In this document: positions 11,234-20,895 of the stretch, one piece after another
Numbering within the stretch: the first letter of the stretch is position 1
How the letters are laid out: every line of letters begins with the position of its first letter
Assembly (NCBI GenBank): GCA_022824945.1
Contig: JAJDYX010000005.1
Location: 146,802 to 210,801, forward strand
Source: Candidatus Latescibacterota bacterium
GTDB lineage: Bacteria > Latescibacterota > UBA2968
DNA length: 64,000 nucleotides
Direction: 5' to 3'
The notes under the pieces: generated by a model
Database searches by the model: none
What the model was told of the DNA's origin: nothing
Seen by the model: the letters and a program-made list of their open reading frames with translations, nothing else
Made by a program: the position numbers and the translations under genes

Positions 11234-11734
11234 CTACTGAGTCTTTATTGGCAAGATAAGTTGCATCCTGAATATGGTGCTTTTGTCTTCGACGCTAAGA
11301 TCAGTGCGAATTTTGGGATTGTCTTTATTTCTGATTGATATATTGCAAGGAGCTGTAAATATCACCTGTCGGTGGGCTTGTTGGTTGATCTCAACGAGAC
11401 CGGGAAAAATATTAATCACTGCGCGTTGATTAATCTCGCGAACACGGTCAAAGGAACCGTACTCGCTTATGACGCCCTCAGCCAGGCCACCCACTCGCCT
11501 ACAGGTCTCGACAGCGGCTTTTACAGAGGAATATTGCTGATTAACAGTAAATTTGACAAACTTTTGATCATCTTCAAACCTTGCAAGAGCGTCCAAACCC
11601 CACAACTTCCCCTTATAGCTCCCCTTATCTGGTCCCACTTCTACTTTTTTCCAGGTTTCTTCTGCTCGGATGGATGACGTATGCGACGTCATCCAAAAGA
11701 AACATAGTGTTGCTAAAATCACATTGGCTCTCAT
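11234..11734 (-). CDS. Small secreted protein of unknown function
   Basis: 166 residues from the ATG at 11734. Residues 1-24 form a signal peptide (hydrophobic stretch, then SSIRAEE as probable cleavage region). The mature part has a WKKVEVGPDKGSYKGKLWGLD segment and two cysteines (in ETCRRVGG and TAPCNIS) that could form a disulfide. The open frame extends further upstream, but that part is an out-of-frame shadow of the NAD synthetase gene. It lies 13 nt downstream of nadE and is probably the last gene of the ppiD-nadE transcript. I do not recognise the family. Confidence 0.7.
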   Translation of the reverse strand: MRANVILATLCFFWMTSHTSSIRAEETWKKVEVGPDKGSYKGKLWGLDALARFEDDQKFVKFTVNQQYSSVKAAVETCRRVGGLAEGVISEYGSFDRVREINQRAVINIFPGLVEINQQAHRQVIFTAPCNISIRNKDNPKIRTDLSVEDKSTIFRMQLILPIKTQ

Positions 11735-11747
11735 AGCACCCTCGTAC

Positions 11748-13475
11748 CTAATATTCCCTGCACCGATTCGTAATGGGCAATCGCCTATCGCGTCCGAAAG
11801 CGCGGGGCGTGATCTTGATGCCCGGAGGCGCCTGGCGGCGTTTGTACTCGTTGATATCCACCGTGCGGATAACCCGCGTGACGAGTTCTTCATCATAGCC
11901 CAGCGCAATAATATCTTGCAAACTGGCATCGTCCTCCACATACGCTTTGAGAATCGGATCCAGCACGGAATAAGGAGGCAAACTATCCGTATCTTTCTGG
12001 TTATCACGCAATTCCGCCGTAGGCGGTCGCTCGATAATCGAAACGGGAATAACGGGATGATCCGACAGACCATTGCGATAATGCGCCAGATCGTAAACAA
12101 GCGTCTTGTAAATATCTTTAATAACCGCAAACCCACCCGCCATATCCCCGTAAAGCGTGGCATAGCCCATACTCAACTCGCTCTTATTCCCCGGCGCCAG
12201 CACGAGCGCCCGGAACTTATTGGCAAGCGCCATCAGCAAAGTACCCCGAATGCGAGGCTGGATATTCTCCTCCGCAGTATCAGAAGGCAAATCGCCAAAC
12301 TCATCGGCAAGAAGACCGAGATACTGGTCGAACAACTTTTGAATCGGCAGCGTCAGAATGCGAATATCGAGATTGCCCGCCATCTGCAAGGCATCGTTAA
12401 ATGTACCCTCTGAAGAGAACTGAGTAGGCATCGTCACACACACCACATTCTCTCTCCCCAGCGCATCGTGTGCAACAGCCGTAACAAGTGCCGAATCAAT
12501 CCCGCCGGACAACCCGATAAAAACCTTCTCAAACCCATTCTTCACAACATAATCGCGCGTACCCAGAACAAGCGCATCGTAAATATTCTCGAGACGCTCA
12601 TCTGGACGCGGAAAATCTGGTCTCTCAGACGGAGAAAGACATACAGATTTGGGTTGCAGATCGGGCAAATCAATAGCGACAGGAGCAGAAACATCGCGCT
12701 TCTCCTTGCGCCGACGCGAATCGTGCAGGCGATTGCGAAAAACAGCTTCAACATCAACATCCGCCACCAGCAGGTCTTCCTCAAACCGGGGAGACCGCGC
12801 AATAATGCGCCCTTCTTGATCGACAATCAGACTGCCCCCATCAAAAATCAACTCATCCTGTCCACCAACCAGATTGCAAAAAGCCAGCACCGCACTATTA
12901 TCCGTCGCGCGCGTAGCAATCATCTGCTCGCGCAACAACTCTTTGCCATCGTGGAAAGGGGAGGAAGAAATATTGATCAGCACCTCGGCATCGCCAGCAA
13001 GTGCTTGCTCCCGGGCGGGACCGCCGGGATACCAGATATCTTCGCAGATCGTAACCCCAAAAGTGATACCATTGAGGCGGTACACCCCTGCGGTCTTGCC
13101 AGATTGGAAATAGCGGTCTTCGTCAAAGACGCCGTAATTGGGCAAATAGGTCTTGTGATAAACATCGATCAAGCGTCCGTCGCAAGCAATAGCTGCGGCA
13201 TTGTAGATATCGTCGTGACGATCCACAAATCCAAAAACCGCAGCAACACCCTGCGTCGCCCGAACGAGTTCGTTTAGCACATCGAGATTAGACTGGATAA
13301 ACCGGGGCTTAAAAAGCAAATCTTCGGGCGGATAGCCCGGGATCGCGAGTTCGGGAAAAACGACAATATGCACCCCCAAATCGCGTGCCCTGTGAATATG
13401 GTCGAGAATTTTATCACGGTTGCCCGCAAGATCACCAACGGTGACATTAATTTGCGATAGGGCAAGGCGAATCAC
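11748..13475 (-). CDS. nadE: Glutamine-dependent NAD+ synthetase
   Basis: 575 residues. It makes NAD+ from deamido-NAD+ with ammonia released from glutamine, the last step of NAD synthesis in the cytoplasm. The N-terminal half is a carbon-nitrogen hydrolase with the Glu-Lys-Cys triad: E42 in FPELAIPGYPPEDL, lysine in YHKTYLPNYGVFDE and cysteine in TICEDIWYPGGPA. The C-terminal half is the synthetase with the ATP loop SGGIDSALV and the SELSMGYATLYGD segment. Length and order are normal for the two-domain bacterial form. It starts 12 nt after the ppiD stop. The stop is TAG. Confidence 0.95.
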   Translation of the reverse strand: MIRLALSQINVTVGDLAGNRDKILDHIHRARDLGVHIVVFPELAIPGYPPEDLLFKPRFIQSNLDVLNELVRATQGVAAVFGFVDRHDDIYNAAAIACDGRLIDVYHKTYLPNYGVFDEDRYFQSGKTAGVYRLNGITFGVTICEDIWYPGGPAREQALAGDAEVLINISSSPFHDGKELLREQMIATRATDNSAVLAFCNLVGGQDELIFDGGSLIVDQEGRIIARSPRFEEDLLVADVDVEAVFRNRLHDSRRRKEKRDVSAPVAIDLPDLQPKSVCLSPSERPDFPRPDERLENIYDALVLGTRDYVVKNGFEKVFIGLSGGIDSALVTAVAHDALGRENVVCVTMPTQFSSEGTFNDALQMAGNLDIRILTLPIQKLFDQYLGLLADEFGDLPSDTAEENIQPRIRGTLLMALANKFRALVLAPGNKSELSMGYATLYGDMAGGFAVIKDIYKTLVYDLAHYRNGLSDHPVIPVSIIERPPTAELRDNQKDTDSLPPYSVLDPILKAYVEDDASLQDIIALGYDEELVTRVIRTVDINEYKRRQAPPGIKITPRAFGRDRRLPITNRCREY

Positions 13476-13487
13476 GTGTCCGGTCCT

Positions 13488-15311
13488 CTAATAATCGGAG
13501 TAGAAGAAGTGACGATAATCGACAATATCGGCATTCTCTCGCAAATCGGCAAACCAGACAGTGAAAACCTCCTGGCGTTTTTGCGAAAGTACCTGCTGCA
13601 ATAACGTCCCTTTTGCCGACTCTAAACCCGTCTCATCAACAGATTGTTTTTCATCTACGCGCAAAATATAAGCCCCGTGGTCAGTTTTGACGATCTCACT
13701 CGTCTGCCCCGTTGACAAACGAAATGCCGCGCCCACAAAAGCATTGCGACTGCCCACATTGGGAACAAAGCCCGTGCGCGCAAAAGGCTGCGGTGTCTGA
13801 ACCGTGAGATTGAAAAACTCGGCTGCCTCTTCGATTGATTTGCCAGTCTTGATCTGCCCCATCACCTCGGTCAACCGACCGGCTGCAACCTCGACCTTCT
13901 TTTTGGTTTTCAGACTCGTCTCAATCTGCGGTTTAACTTCGTCCAAAGGCCGGGGACCCGCCTCGCGGATCTCCCGCAAAGCGAACACGTGGATACCCTG
14001 GTCATTTTCATAAACACTGGAAACATCCCCAGGAGAACCGCGCAAGAATTTGTTCACCAGCCCCGACGTGCTATTGCCCAGAAGAGGGAAAAAGCTGCCA
14101 GCGGTAATAAACTCCGAGTCCTGACTTTGCAAATCCCTCTGGGTGACAGCCGAGTCAAACCCGACATCCTCGGCTATTTCTGCAAACTCTTCGGCAAGCA
14201 CGCGCAAACTGTCGAGCGTATCGCGCCCGGGGCGCACCTCAATGAGAATATGCCGCGCGTGAACCTCGAGACTATCCGCCGCGCCCCTCGTCTCCTCCAC
14301 CTTAATAACATGCCAACCAAACTGAGTTCTAACGGGATCGGATATTTCCCCCGCTTTGAGCGCGAAAGCCGCATCTTCAAAAGTCTTGACCATGCGTCCC
14401 CTCCCAAAGAAACCGAGATCGCCACCGCGCGGGCCACTTGGCCCATCGGAATACGCCCTGGCGAGTTCGGCAAAATCATCACCGGCTTTGGCTTCGGCGA
14501 AAACCCGATCAATTTCGGCTTTGGCTTCGGCTTCATCGCGTGCGGTCGCTGCTTTCGGCAACGAAACAAAAGCGACGCGCACGGCGGCATCTTCCTGATA
14601 TTCGTCCCGATGGCCTTCGTAATAAGTTTGAATCTCAGTATCGGCGATCAGCGCGAGCGAGTCGGGAATGGCGTTGGCATCAAACCCGATATAAGATACG
14701 CGCACTTTTTCGTTCTGTTCGATATACGCTTTCTCAATCTCCGCATCGGAGACTTTCACTGAACCGACAATAAGGGTCTCGAGCTTTTGCGAAAGCAACT
14801 GGCTTCGCGCATTCTCTTCGGCAAACAGAACAAACTGCTTCATTCGAGGATCGCTGTACGTGCTGGGATCGTCGAGAAATTGGTTGTATTTAGCGGGATC
14901 AAAAGTGCCGTCCGTCTGGAAAAATTCTTGTTGTTGTATCCATTCGGCGGGTTGCGTGCGATTGATATGATCGACCTCAGCATCGGTAACGGCAATGCCG
15001 TATTTCTCAATTTGTTGTCCAAACAGGGTTTGCGTAACCACGCGCTCCCAGGTCTGAGAAATAATCTGGCTCACGTCTGGATCTTCATTACCACGCGCCC
15101 TGGCCTGTTGAAGGTCATTTTGGACTTCGGCTTCAAATTGCTTCACAGAAATGTCCTGACCATTTACAGAACCGACATTGTCACCAATAGCGGCAAAACC
15201 CCGACTGCTAAAATCAGCACCCCATTCAAACACCATAAGGCCGACAAAAGCAACCGCAACAATAATCATCATCGCCTTGATAAAAGTAGCACTACGCATT
15301 TGAGCGAGCAT
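13488..15311 (-). CDS. PpiD/SurA-like membrane-anchored peptidyl-prolyl isomerase
   Basis: 607 residues from the ATG at 15311, which has GGAGGAG 7-8 nt upstream; a longer open frame adds 37 unlikely residues. A short cytoplasmic N-terminus and one membrane helix (about 10-29) are followed by a SurA-N-like helical region. A parvulin domain then spans about residues 215-340, with [26 protein letters not shown] and [12 protein letters not shown]. Further helical segments follow, including [12 protein letters not shown]. PpiD-type proteins help fold outer-membrane and periplasmic proteins at the translocon. It is the first gene of a leftward operon with nadE. Confidence 0.88.
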   Translation of the reverse strand: MLAQMRSATFIKAMMIIVAVAFVGLMVFEWGADFSSRGFAAIGDNVGSVNGQDISVKQFEAEVQNDLQQARARGNEDPDVSQIISQTWERVVTQTLFGQQIEKYGIAVTDAEVDHINRTQPAEWIQQQEFFQTDGTFDPAKYNQFLDDPSTYSDPRMKQFVLFAEENARSQLLSQKLETLIVGSVKVSDAEIEKAYIEQNEKVRVSYIGFDANAIPDSLALIADTEIQTYYEGHRDEYQEDAAVRVAFVSLPKAATARDEAEAKAEIDRVFAEAKAGDDFAELARAYSDGPSGPRGGDLGFFGRGRMVKTFEDAAFALKAGEISDPVRTQFGWHVIKVEETRGAADSLEVHARHILIEVRPGRDTLDSLRVLAEEFAEIAEDVGFDSAVTQRDLQSQDSEFITAGSFFPLLGNSTSGLVNKFLRGSPGDVSSVYENDQGIHVFALREIREAGPRPLDEVKPQIETSLKTKKKVEVAAGRLTEVMGQIKTGKSIEEAAEFFNLTVQTPQPFARTGFVPNVGSRNAFVGAAFRLSTGQTSEIVKTDHGAYILRVDEKQSVDETGLESAKGTLLQQVLSQKRQEVFTVWFADLRENADIVDYRHFFYSDY

Positions 15312-15330
15312 TGGGACTTCTCCTCCAGAT

Positions 15331-15369
15331 AGGATCAGGATAAACAAGATTAACAGGATTGTACAGGAT
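15331..15369. repeat. Short dispersed-repeat-like element (CAGGAT periodic)
   Basis: CAGGAT or a near copy occurs about every 10-18 nt across this 39-bp stretch (CAGGAT...AAGAT...CAGGAT...CAGGAT). It lies in the divergent spacer between the ppiD-like gene and the M23 peptidase gene. The phrase resembles dispersed repeats recalled from several phyla; this has not been checked here. Confidence 0.4.
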
Positions 15370-15524
15370 GCCACCCACCCACACCAGTTTTGTAATCTAC
15401 TTGTTGAACTTTGTACTGGCAAGATTTTTTTCTACAAATGCAAGCAATTCAGCTTCTTGACGAGGATGGGCAAAAGCCCTATACTCAATGCGACAAAAAT
15501 TAAAACCTAATTCCTAATTCCCAC

Positions 15525-17534
15525 ATGCTCCGTCTATCTGCCATAAGTTGTATTATCCTATCCCTCCTCACAACTGCACACACAGAAAATTATCACTGGC
15601 CCATGGATGCCGCCCCGGCATTGACATCGACCTTTGGCGAATATCGGGGTGGGCGATTGCACGCGGCAATCGACTTGAAAACCTATGGCAAAGAAGGATA
15701 TCCCGTAACAGCGATTGCCGATGGGTACGTCTGGCGGATCCGCACATCGCCCTGGGGATACGGCAGGGTGGTATATGTTCAACTCGACAATGGCCTGTTC
15801 GCGCTCTGGGCGCACTTATCGGGATTTTCCAAACGCATTGAAAAATATGTCCAGCAAGAGCAAGACCGCCGCGGGACATACAGCGTAAATCTGTATTTTC
15901 GCCCCGATCAAATCCCCGTCAAGCGCGGAGAAATAGTGGGATATTCGGGCAGCACGGGCATTGGCGTACCACATCTGCACTTCGAATTGCGCGACGCGAA
16001 ACACCGCCCCATAAATCCCCTGCTCCATGGATTTGATATCAAAGACACACTGCCCCCAACCATACAGGCAATCGGCCTCGCACCCTTAAACGCGGATGCA
16101 CGGGTCAAAGACGGACACAAGCCAGTGTCACATCGCCTCGCCTATCGAACAAAAGAAAATATCTTCACACACCCCGATACCATAGCAGTCTGGGGTCCCA
16201 TTGGCATTGGCTTGAAAGTATTTGACCGCGCAGATGACTCTCAACTAACAAATCGATTGGCCCCTTATCGCATAAGACTTCTAATAAATGGCGAAGAGAT
16301 ATTTCAAAAAACCTGTGGCCTGTTTGGATACGACGTAACGCGCCACGGAGAACTCGCCTATGACTTTTATATGAGCCGCCGCGGCCTGGGACGATTTCAC
16401 AGCCTGTATCGCAAACCCGGCAATCGCCTGCCTTTCTACGGCGACCACAAAGTGGGATCAGGCGTATTATATGCGGGAACAAAAACCGACGGTGCGGGAC
16501 ATGAACTCTCGCCGGGCGTACATCGTCTGCAGATCATTGCCGAAGACGTAAAGGGAAATCGCGCAACAGCAATCGTATTTCTGCAGGTGCAGAACGCGGA
16601 TAGAATATTCCCAAAAAAAAATTCATCACAGCAAAGCAGATCCCCAAAAATAACCTGCAAAACATCGTATTTCCCCACCTTCGCGGTTGTCCGCATCACA
16701 GCCAATCAGACCCTGTCAGAAATACCAACCGTACGAGCACAACTTTCCAAACAATGGACGCGAAACCTCGCAGTTCAACAGACGAGTTCGCAAACATATC
16801 AGGTTGTCATTCCATTTGATGAAACGCACGCCGACGACATAGACCTGCAAATTGAAACAGCCGGACAAACACAGAAACTGCGGATCACCCAGCAAACCGT
16901 CACACAAGACAGCGGAGAAATGCGCTCGGATGACGGACTGGTGCGGGTGCAATTTGAGAAAGCGGGCGTTTACGAAACCCTGTATGGACGCATCGTGTCC
17001 GAAAGCCAGATAAAGGACAAACGCATGGTGGGAACTGCGTTTCGGATCATGCCCGAAGATGTCGCAATCAAAGGGGCGAAAATAGCGTTTATCTATCCTC
17101 CTGATCATCCCAATATAGACAAACTCGGCATTTATAAATGGAACGGAAGAAACTCCTGGACCTTTGTCGATAAGAGCCGCGCCCCAAGTGCTATAACGGG
17201 AAACGTGAGAAACTTTGGTGTATTTGCATTGCTCGCCGACACTGTACCCCCCAGAATTGCCAGCATAACCCCCGCCAACGGCACAGTACTCACACAGCGC
17301 CAACCCAGAGTTGCAGCTTCTGTGTGGGATACATCTTCGGGTATTTGGCGAGAGGAGGATATGGTGATGCGCATCGATGGCAAAGCCCTGATTGTAGAAT
17401 ATGACCCGGAAGAAAATCGCATCTTTGCCAAACCGCGAAAACCCCTGACTCCCGGAGCGCATAAACTGGAAGTCATCGTACGCGACATCTGTGGCAATGA
17501 ATCGCGGCGCACCACCACATTCAGGATCAAATAG
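15525..17534 (+). CDS. Secreted M23 (LytM-type) peptidase with large C-terminal region
   Basis: 669 residues. A signal peptide (1-20) is followed by an M23 zinc metallopeptidase domain. Its metal and catalytic motifs are visible as GGRLHAAIDLKTYGKEG (His and Asp), the ALWAHLSGF segment, and HLHFEL near residue 150. M23 enzymes cleave peptidoglycan cross-bridges or act as amidase activators. Roughly 450 further residues are beta-rich, with immunoglobulin-like stretches such as PPRIASITPANGTVLTQRQPRV near the end, and no recognised catalytic motif. The rhomboid gene starts 2 nt downstream. A role in envelope remodelling is inferred. Confidence 0.88.
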   Translation: MLRLSAISCIILSLLTTAHTENYHWPMDAAPALTSTFGEYRGGRLHAAIDLKTYGKEGYPVTAIADGYVWRIRTSPWGYGRVVYVQLDNGLFALWAHLSGFSKRIEKYVQQEQDRRGTYSVNLYFRPDQIPVKRGEIVGYSGSTGIGVPHLHFELRDAKHRPINPLLHGFDIKDTLPPTIQAIGLAPLNADARVKDGHKPVSHRLAYRTKENIFTHPDTIAVWGPIGIGLKVFDRADDSQLTNRLAPYRIRLLINGEEIFQKTCGLFGYDVTRHGELAYDFYMSRRGLGRFHSLYRKPGNRLPFYGDHKVGSGVLYAGTKTDGAGHELSPGVHRLQIIAEDVKGNRATAIVFLQVQNADRIFPKKNSSQQSRSPKITCKTSYFPTFAVVRITANQTLSEIPTVRAQLSKQWTRNLAVQQTSSQTYQVVIPFDETHADDIDLQIETAGQTQKLRITQQTVTQDSGEMRSDDGLVRVQFEKAGVYETLYGRIVSESQIKDKRMVGTAFRIMPEDVAIKGAKIAFIYPPDHPNIDKLGIYKWNGRNSWTFVDKSRAPSAITGNVRNFGVFALLADTVPPRIASITPANGTVLTQRQPRVAASVWDTSSGIWREEDMVMRIDGKALIVEYDPEENRIFAKPRKPLTPGAHKLEVIVRDICGNESRRTTTFRIK

Positions 17535-17536
17535 CC

Positions 17537-18223
17537 ATGATGATTCCCCTCAAAGACGAAACCCCTTCCGGTCGTGTCCCCGTATTGATGATCGGCATTT
17601 TGCTGACCAACGTGGGCATATTTGTGTACGGGTGGTTATTGGGTGACATCGGATTTCATGTACTTAACGCGCGATATGGGGCAATCCCTTTTGAAATAAT
17701 GCACGGCATTGACGCAATTTCCCCCACACCCTTCCCGATATATCTCACCCTATTATCGTCGATGTTTATGCACGGTGGCATATTACATCTGGGCGGCAAC
17801 ATGCTGTATCTATGGATATTTGGGAACAATATAGAAGCCGCACTGGGACGTGCGCGATTCTTGTTCTTCTATTTATTCTGCGGCGTGATCGCAACCCTAT
17901 CACATGTGATTTCCGAACCGGAATCCACCATACCGATGGTGGGTGCCAGCGGCGCGATAGCGGGCATTTTGGGAGGATATCTGGCGGCATTTCCCGGCAC
18001 GCGAATACTGGTACTGGTATTTTATTTTATCCTTCGCGTACCAGCACTGATCGTACTCGGTGGATGGTTTGTCATTCAGTTGCTCAACGCCTCAAGTGCC
18101 AGCGGCACAAGCGACGTAGCCTGGTTCGCCCACATCGCCGGATTTGTCGTAGGCTATATGCTAATGCGGCAATGGAAGAACAAGATCCCGGTCAAAAGAG
18201 TATATGAGCAGTGGGAGTATTGA
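17537..18223 (+). CDS. Rhomboid-family intramembrane serine protease
   Basis: 228 residues with about six membrane helices. The catalytic serine is S138 in GASGAIAG and the histidine is H199 in WFAHIAGFVVGY. HLGGNMLYLWIFGNNIE around residues 84-100 is the usual oxyanion and structural motif. Rhomboids cut membrane-anchored substrates within or near the bilayer. It starts 2 nt after the M23 gene and is probably coupled to it. Length is normal for a bacterial form without extra domains. Confidence 0.94.
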   Translation: MMIPLKDETPSGRVPVLMIGILLTNVGIFVYGWLLGDIGFHVLNARYGAIPFEIMHGIDAISPTPFPIYLTLLSSMFMHGGILHLGGNMLYLWIFGNNIEAALGRARFLFFYLFCGVIATLSHVISEPESTIPMVGASGAIAGILGGYLAAFPGTRILVLVFYFILRVPALIVLGGWFVIQLLNASSASGTSDVAWFAHIAGFVVGYMLMRQWKNKIPVKRVYEQWEY

Positions 18224-18602
18224 AAGCGGATCGGGATGATCAGGATATTTCTCAGCGGTCAAAAGGGGATTATGTAGAATAGTACCGAAGTGCCAGCAGA
18301 GTGAGGGAGAGCGGTACGTTGTTAGGGAGCACTCATAGAGGAAGAATGCCCCCTAAGCTATATCAACGGGCTGTTATCAGGAGTTAGATCGGGTAACGTG
18401 TGTTTCTCCATCCAAGCCACACCATCACCTCCTTTCGCTGTGCGTCAATACATCTACACAATCTTGATCGCACTTCGGCACAGAGTAATATAACAAAGCG
18501 GTTCTAAAAGTTGGGGTTCATTGGATAATCTTCGTTCAGCCTTGTGTAGTATTTATCCAGATCGGTATTCAGTTGACTCACCTGAGCCTTGTCGTCGGTG
18601 TG
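18224..18602. other. Gene-poor spacer between rhomboid and HIRAN genes
   Basis: There is no convincing independent gene. The left part holds the 26-bp repeat. On the minus strand the HIRAN frame stays open for 32 codons past its TGA stop (to TAG at 18504-18506) and reads like coding sequence (QLNTDLDKYYTRLNEDYP). Further left is a short minus-strand stretch with a strong AAAGGAGGTG and a 13-codon ORF. These may be remnants of a decayed element. Confidence 0.5.
18262..18287 (+). repeat. 26-bp direct repeat, left copy
   Basis: AAAGGGGATTATGTAGAATA and the following AGTACCG recur at 20135-20160 with two mismatches in 26 positions. The copies bracket the HIRAN/metallopeptidase pair. The sequence has the look of an insertion-sequence terminus, but no transposase is nearby. 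Confidence 0.6.
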
Positions 18603-18971
18603 TCAAGTGGCTGCTCCAACAAGGACCACTTTGATATTCACGCCGTGCGTCGGCTTACGCCAAGTGCCACCAGTTAAGTTGGAGATTACCGCCAATGCTG
18701 ATTCTTCACCACATTTCTCTATGTGCTCAACGACTTGTGGTGCAATGTGACGGCCTAAAAAGCCGATCTGTCTATACCTCTCGTTCCCGAACCATGTTCT
18801 CTCGCTGCAATAGACCTCGATGGCGTTATTGTCATATTCATTTTCGGGATCGTGACGCAGAAAAAGCTGATCCCCTTCCCTGCATTTGCGAATATGCCCT
18901 TGACGACTTGACCCGTCGGGATTGTCAAACGTGACACCAGCTACTTTGGTATAGAATTCTTGATTGCTCAT
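18603..18971 (-). CDS. HIRAN-domain protein
   Basis: 122 residues from the ATG at 18971, preceded by AAGGAG. Nearly the whole protein is one HIRAN-like domain: KVAGVTFDNPDGSSRQ, GDQLFLRHDPENEYDNNAIEVY, IGFLGRHIAP and the terminal VNIKVVLV strand. HIRAN domains bind DNA ends and are usually fused to helicases or nucleases; here it stands alone. It lies 10 nt downstream of a secreted metallopeptidase gene, an odd partner. After the TGA stop the same frame continues for 32 sense codons, so the gene may once have been longer. Confidence 0.82.
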   Translation of the reverse strand: MSNQEFYTKVAGVTFDNPDGSSRQGHIRKCREGDQLFLRHDPENEYDNNAIEVYCSERTWFGNERYRQIGFLGRHIAPQVVEHIEKCGEESALAVISNLTGGTWRKPTHGVNIKVVLVGAAT

Positions 18972-18981
18972 GGTGTTCTCC

Positions 18982-20025
18982 TTACATTCTGAATCCAAAG
19001 CGGCTCATAATTTCCACCACGATATATTGCCATTGTGGTGGCGTTCTCCGATACCATTCTTGCAGGTATTCAAGGAAGTCTCTGTTTTTGGATATATGTC
19101 CTCTGTTCATATACCTTACAGCGTCCCAAGCATCTTCGGGGTAAGTCTCAAATATGCCCAACAAAGCGACAGAGACAGCCTCTTGCCTATCTCTGCTTGA
19201 TAGAGATTTTACAGGTTCGGTTTCAAGCTGATGTCTGTTTTCTATATACCATGACCCCAAAGGCTTCCCTCCCAGATACTCTCGTCCTCTACGAATCATA
19301 AAATTTGCTTCTACTCCCATTGTCTGAAATTGACGCAACTGCGCTTCTTTTTCTTGTGATGGGTTCGCCAGATAATCTTTAACCCAAACATCCTTTATCT
19401 CTCGCATTGCGAAAATAGACGCCAGGTTTGCTATTGATTCCTCAAACCATTCCTGTTGGGAGTAGGGGGAATCATCTCGATAATTAGAAAGAATATGCCC
19501 GTATTCGTGAGCAAACTGTAAAACAAGACCGTGAAGGACAAAACCACCACCATAGAAAATACCTGGCTTGTGAAGCCTGATTCTGTACTCGCCACGCGAA
19601 GACCTCTCGTAAAAAATGGCAGGCCCTTTGCTTTGGCTAAACTCTACAAGGATGTTCGAGTCCGCAACGTAATCGAGATATTTACAAAACACATCCCGGA
19701 CACTTTCAAAGTGACTGTAGAGGTCTGAGGTTGGTTGTATTCCTGCGCTGGGAATCACAGTAATTGATGGTGGTGTTACATTCGGGCCTATTCTGATTGT
19801 GTCTCGGACGGTAAGCGTAACGGTAACAGTGATCGTATCGCCAGGACTGTTAGGATCATAAGGAAGCCCATCTGTTCTTCCAAAATCCTTCACAAACAAA
19901 ACGTAATCAGCAAAGTTGACTGCGCCATCGCCATTTAGATCAGCCCTAATACGATCCCCGGCGTTTATCTGGTGTGGCAAGCCTGTTAGCCCTATCAGCA
20001 CCAGAAGAAAAAGCAAACGTCTCAT
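18982..20025 (-). CDS. Secreted zinc metallopeptidase with N-terminal dockerin-like repeat
   Basis: 347 residues. A signal peptide (1-22) is followed by one dockerin-type calcium repeat at about 29-49 (DLNGDGAVNFADYVLFVKDFG), a low-complexity Thr/Val stretch, and a gluzincin-like domain. The zinc motif is HEYGH at 173-177, with the likely third ligand in EWFEESIANL (E195/E196). Such folds are secreted peptidases. A single calcium repeat at the N-terminus differs from the paired C-terminal dockerins of two other proteins in this window. It is the first gene before the HIRAN gene; the pairing is unexplained. The 26-bp repeats flank both genes. Confidence 0.8.
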   Translation of the reverse strand: MRRLLFLLVLIGLTGLPHQINAGDRIRADLNGDGAVNFADYVLFVKDFGRTDGLPYDPNSPGDTITVTVTLTVRDTIRIGPNVTPPSITVIPSAGIQPTSDLYSHFESVRDVFCKYLDYVADSNILVEFSQSKGPAIFYERSSRGEYRIRLHKPGIFYGGGFVLHGLVLQFAHEYGHILSNYRDDSPYSQQEWFEESIANLASIFAMREIKDVWVKDYLANPSQEKEAQLRQFQTMGVEANFMIRRGREYLGGKPLGSWYIENRHQLETEPVKSLSSRDRQEAVSVALLGIFETYPEDAWDAVRYMNRGHISKNRDFLEYLQEWYRRTPPQWQYIVVEIMSRFGFRM

Positions 20026-20134
20026 GGTTCTATCCTTTGTGCGTGAACCGCGTGAATCGTCAGACTTGACACAAATGATTGATTGTATTCAGGTTGTATC
20101 AACCTGACGGAGTTGATGTGTTGTAACCCATACC

Positions 20135-20160
20135 AAAGAGGATTATGTAGAATAGTGCCG
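20135..20160 (+). repeat. 26-bp direct repeat, right copy
   Basis: It matches 18262-18287 at 24 of 26 positions in the same orientation. It lies upstream of the metallopeptidase gene and just before the terminator of the next operon. Confidence 0.6.
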
Positions 20161-20163
20161 GGC

Positions 20164-20223
20164 AAAAAAATAAAAAATAAGGCTAATCGCAAATCAAAAG
20201 GTGCAAGGTAAAGCGATTAGCCC
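20164..20223 (-). terminator. Intrinsic terminator of the small-gene/large-nuclease operon
   Basis: On the minus strand GGCTAATCGC (20222-20213) pairs with GCGATTAGCC (20190-20181) over a 22-nt loop and is followed by TTATTTTTTATTTTTTT. It closes the leftward run of genes that begins with the 1,268-residue protein. Confidence 0.8.
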
Positions 20224-20292
20224 GTATTTATATCCCTTTGCGAGCTTTTTCGTCACGACCTAAAAACTCCTTCTATGGCAACCATTCTCTTC

Positions 20293-20499
20293 TCAGTAGA
20301 TTAGCCTTTCAAGCCTATCAATTCTCTCACTGTAATTTTCCAGAATGTCTCCTGTGGATTTATCCGTATTGGCGTCGAGTTCTATTATCGTAATTATCTC
20401 GTCTATTTGATTTTGCAGGCCTTCAATGTCTTCCCTTATCTTGACTACCGCTTTCTGAAGGCTATCGATGAATTCAAGCACAACTAAATCTTCAGCCAT
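20293..20499 (-). CDS. Small coiled-coil protein downstream of the large nuclease-like gene
   Basis: 68 residues from ATG 20499 (an in-frame GTG at 20505 is possible). It is almost entirely a predicted amphipathic coiled coil (VVKIREDIEGLQNQIDEI ... YSERIDRLERLIY). The start lies 2 nt after the stop of the upstream membrane-protein gene, and the strong terminator follows. No family was recognised. With the neighbouring membrane protein it may form a small module tied to the large upstream gene. Confidence 0.65.
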   Translation of the reverse strand: MAEDLVVLEFIDSLQKAVVKIREDIEGLQNQIDEIITIIELDANTDKSTGDILENYSERIDRLERLIY

Positions 20500-20501
20500 T
20501 T

Positions 20502-20669
20502 TCACTTCCTTTCCTTCTTATCCGTAGCGAAATAAACTGCCAATATAACGGCGACGCATAAAAGTACAATGATGAGTACTGTTTGCCAATACTTCATAAT
20601 CATATGAAGTACAGAGAGAATAACGACAAGCCAAAACAGAGCTACGTATGGGTGCATTGATCCATACAT
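20502..20669 (-). CDS. Small membrane protein
   Basis: 55 residues from ATG 20669; the frame is open to an ATG at 20741 that has no visible ribosome binding site. Two closely spaced hydrophobic helices (FWLVVILSVLHMIM and VLIIVLLCVAVILAVYF) are followed by a basic tail, DKKERK. A competing frame over the same bases has a better-placed GGAGG but no protein character. It lies 227 nt downstream of the large nuclease-like gene and almost touches the coiled-coil gene. Confidence 0.6.
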   Translation of the reverse strand: MYGSMHPYVALFWLVVILSVLHMIMKYWQTVLIIVLLCVAVILAVYFATDKKERK

Positions 20670-20895
20670 GCTTAACCCCCATATTTCCTCCCTTATGTTG
20701 AAGATCAAGCTTGATCCTTTTGGAGGCCGAAACCGTAGCATTTAACTGGCTGGAATTTGCATAGATTTTATTCCATTTTCTGGCCGTACTGTAAATCAAT
20801 TATGTCCCGTCAACATAGGGATAACTAATGTTTGAACAATAAAAACTATTGGGCACAGTGCATAAGTTCGTCTCATCGCACATATACAAATTGAA

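Noticed and set aside
11735..12163. N-terminal extension of the small secreted protein
   Set aside because: Lies wholly inside nadE in another frame; the ATG at 11734 begins a proper signal peptide.
18603..18605. Selenocysteine at the HIRAN TGA
   Set aside because: No SECIS-like hairpin could be recognised directly downstream and the HIRAN domain is complete before the stop.
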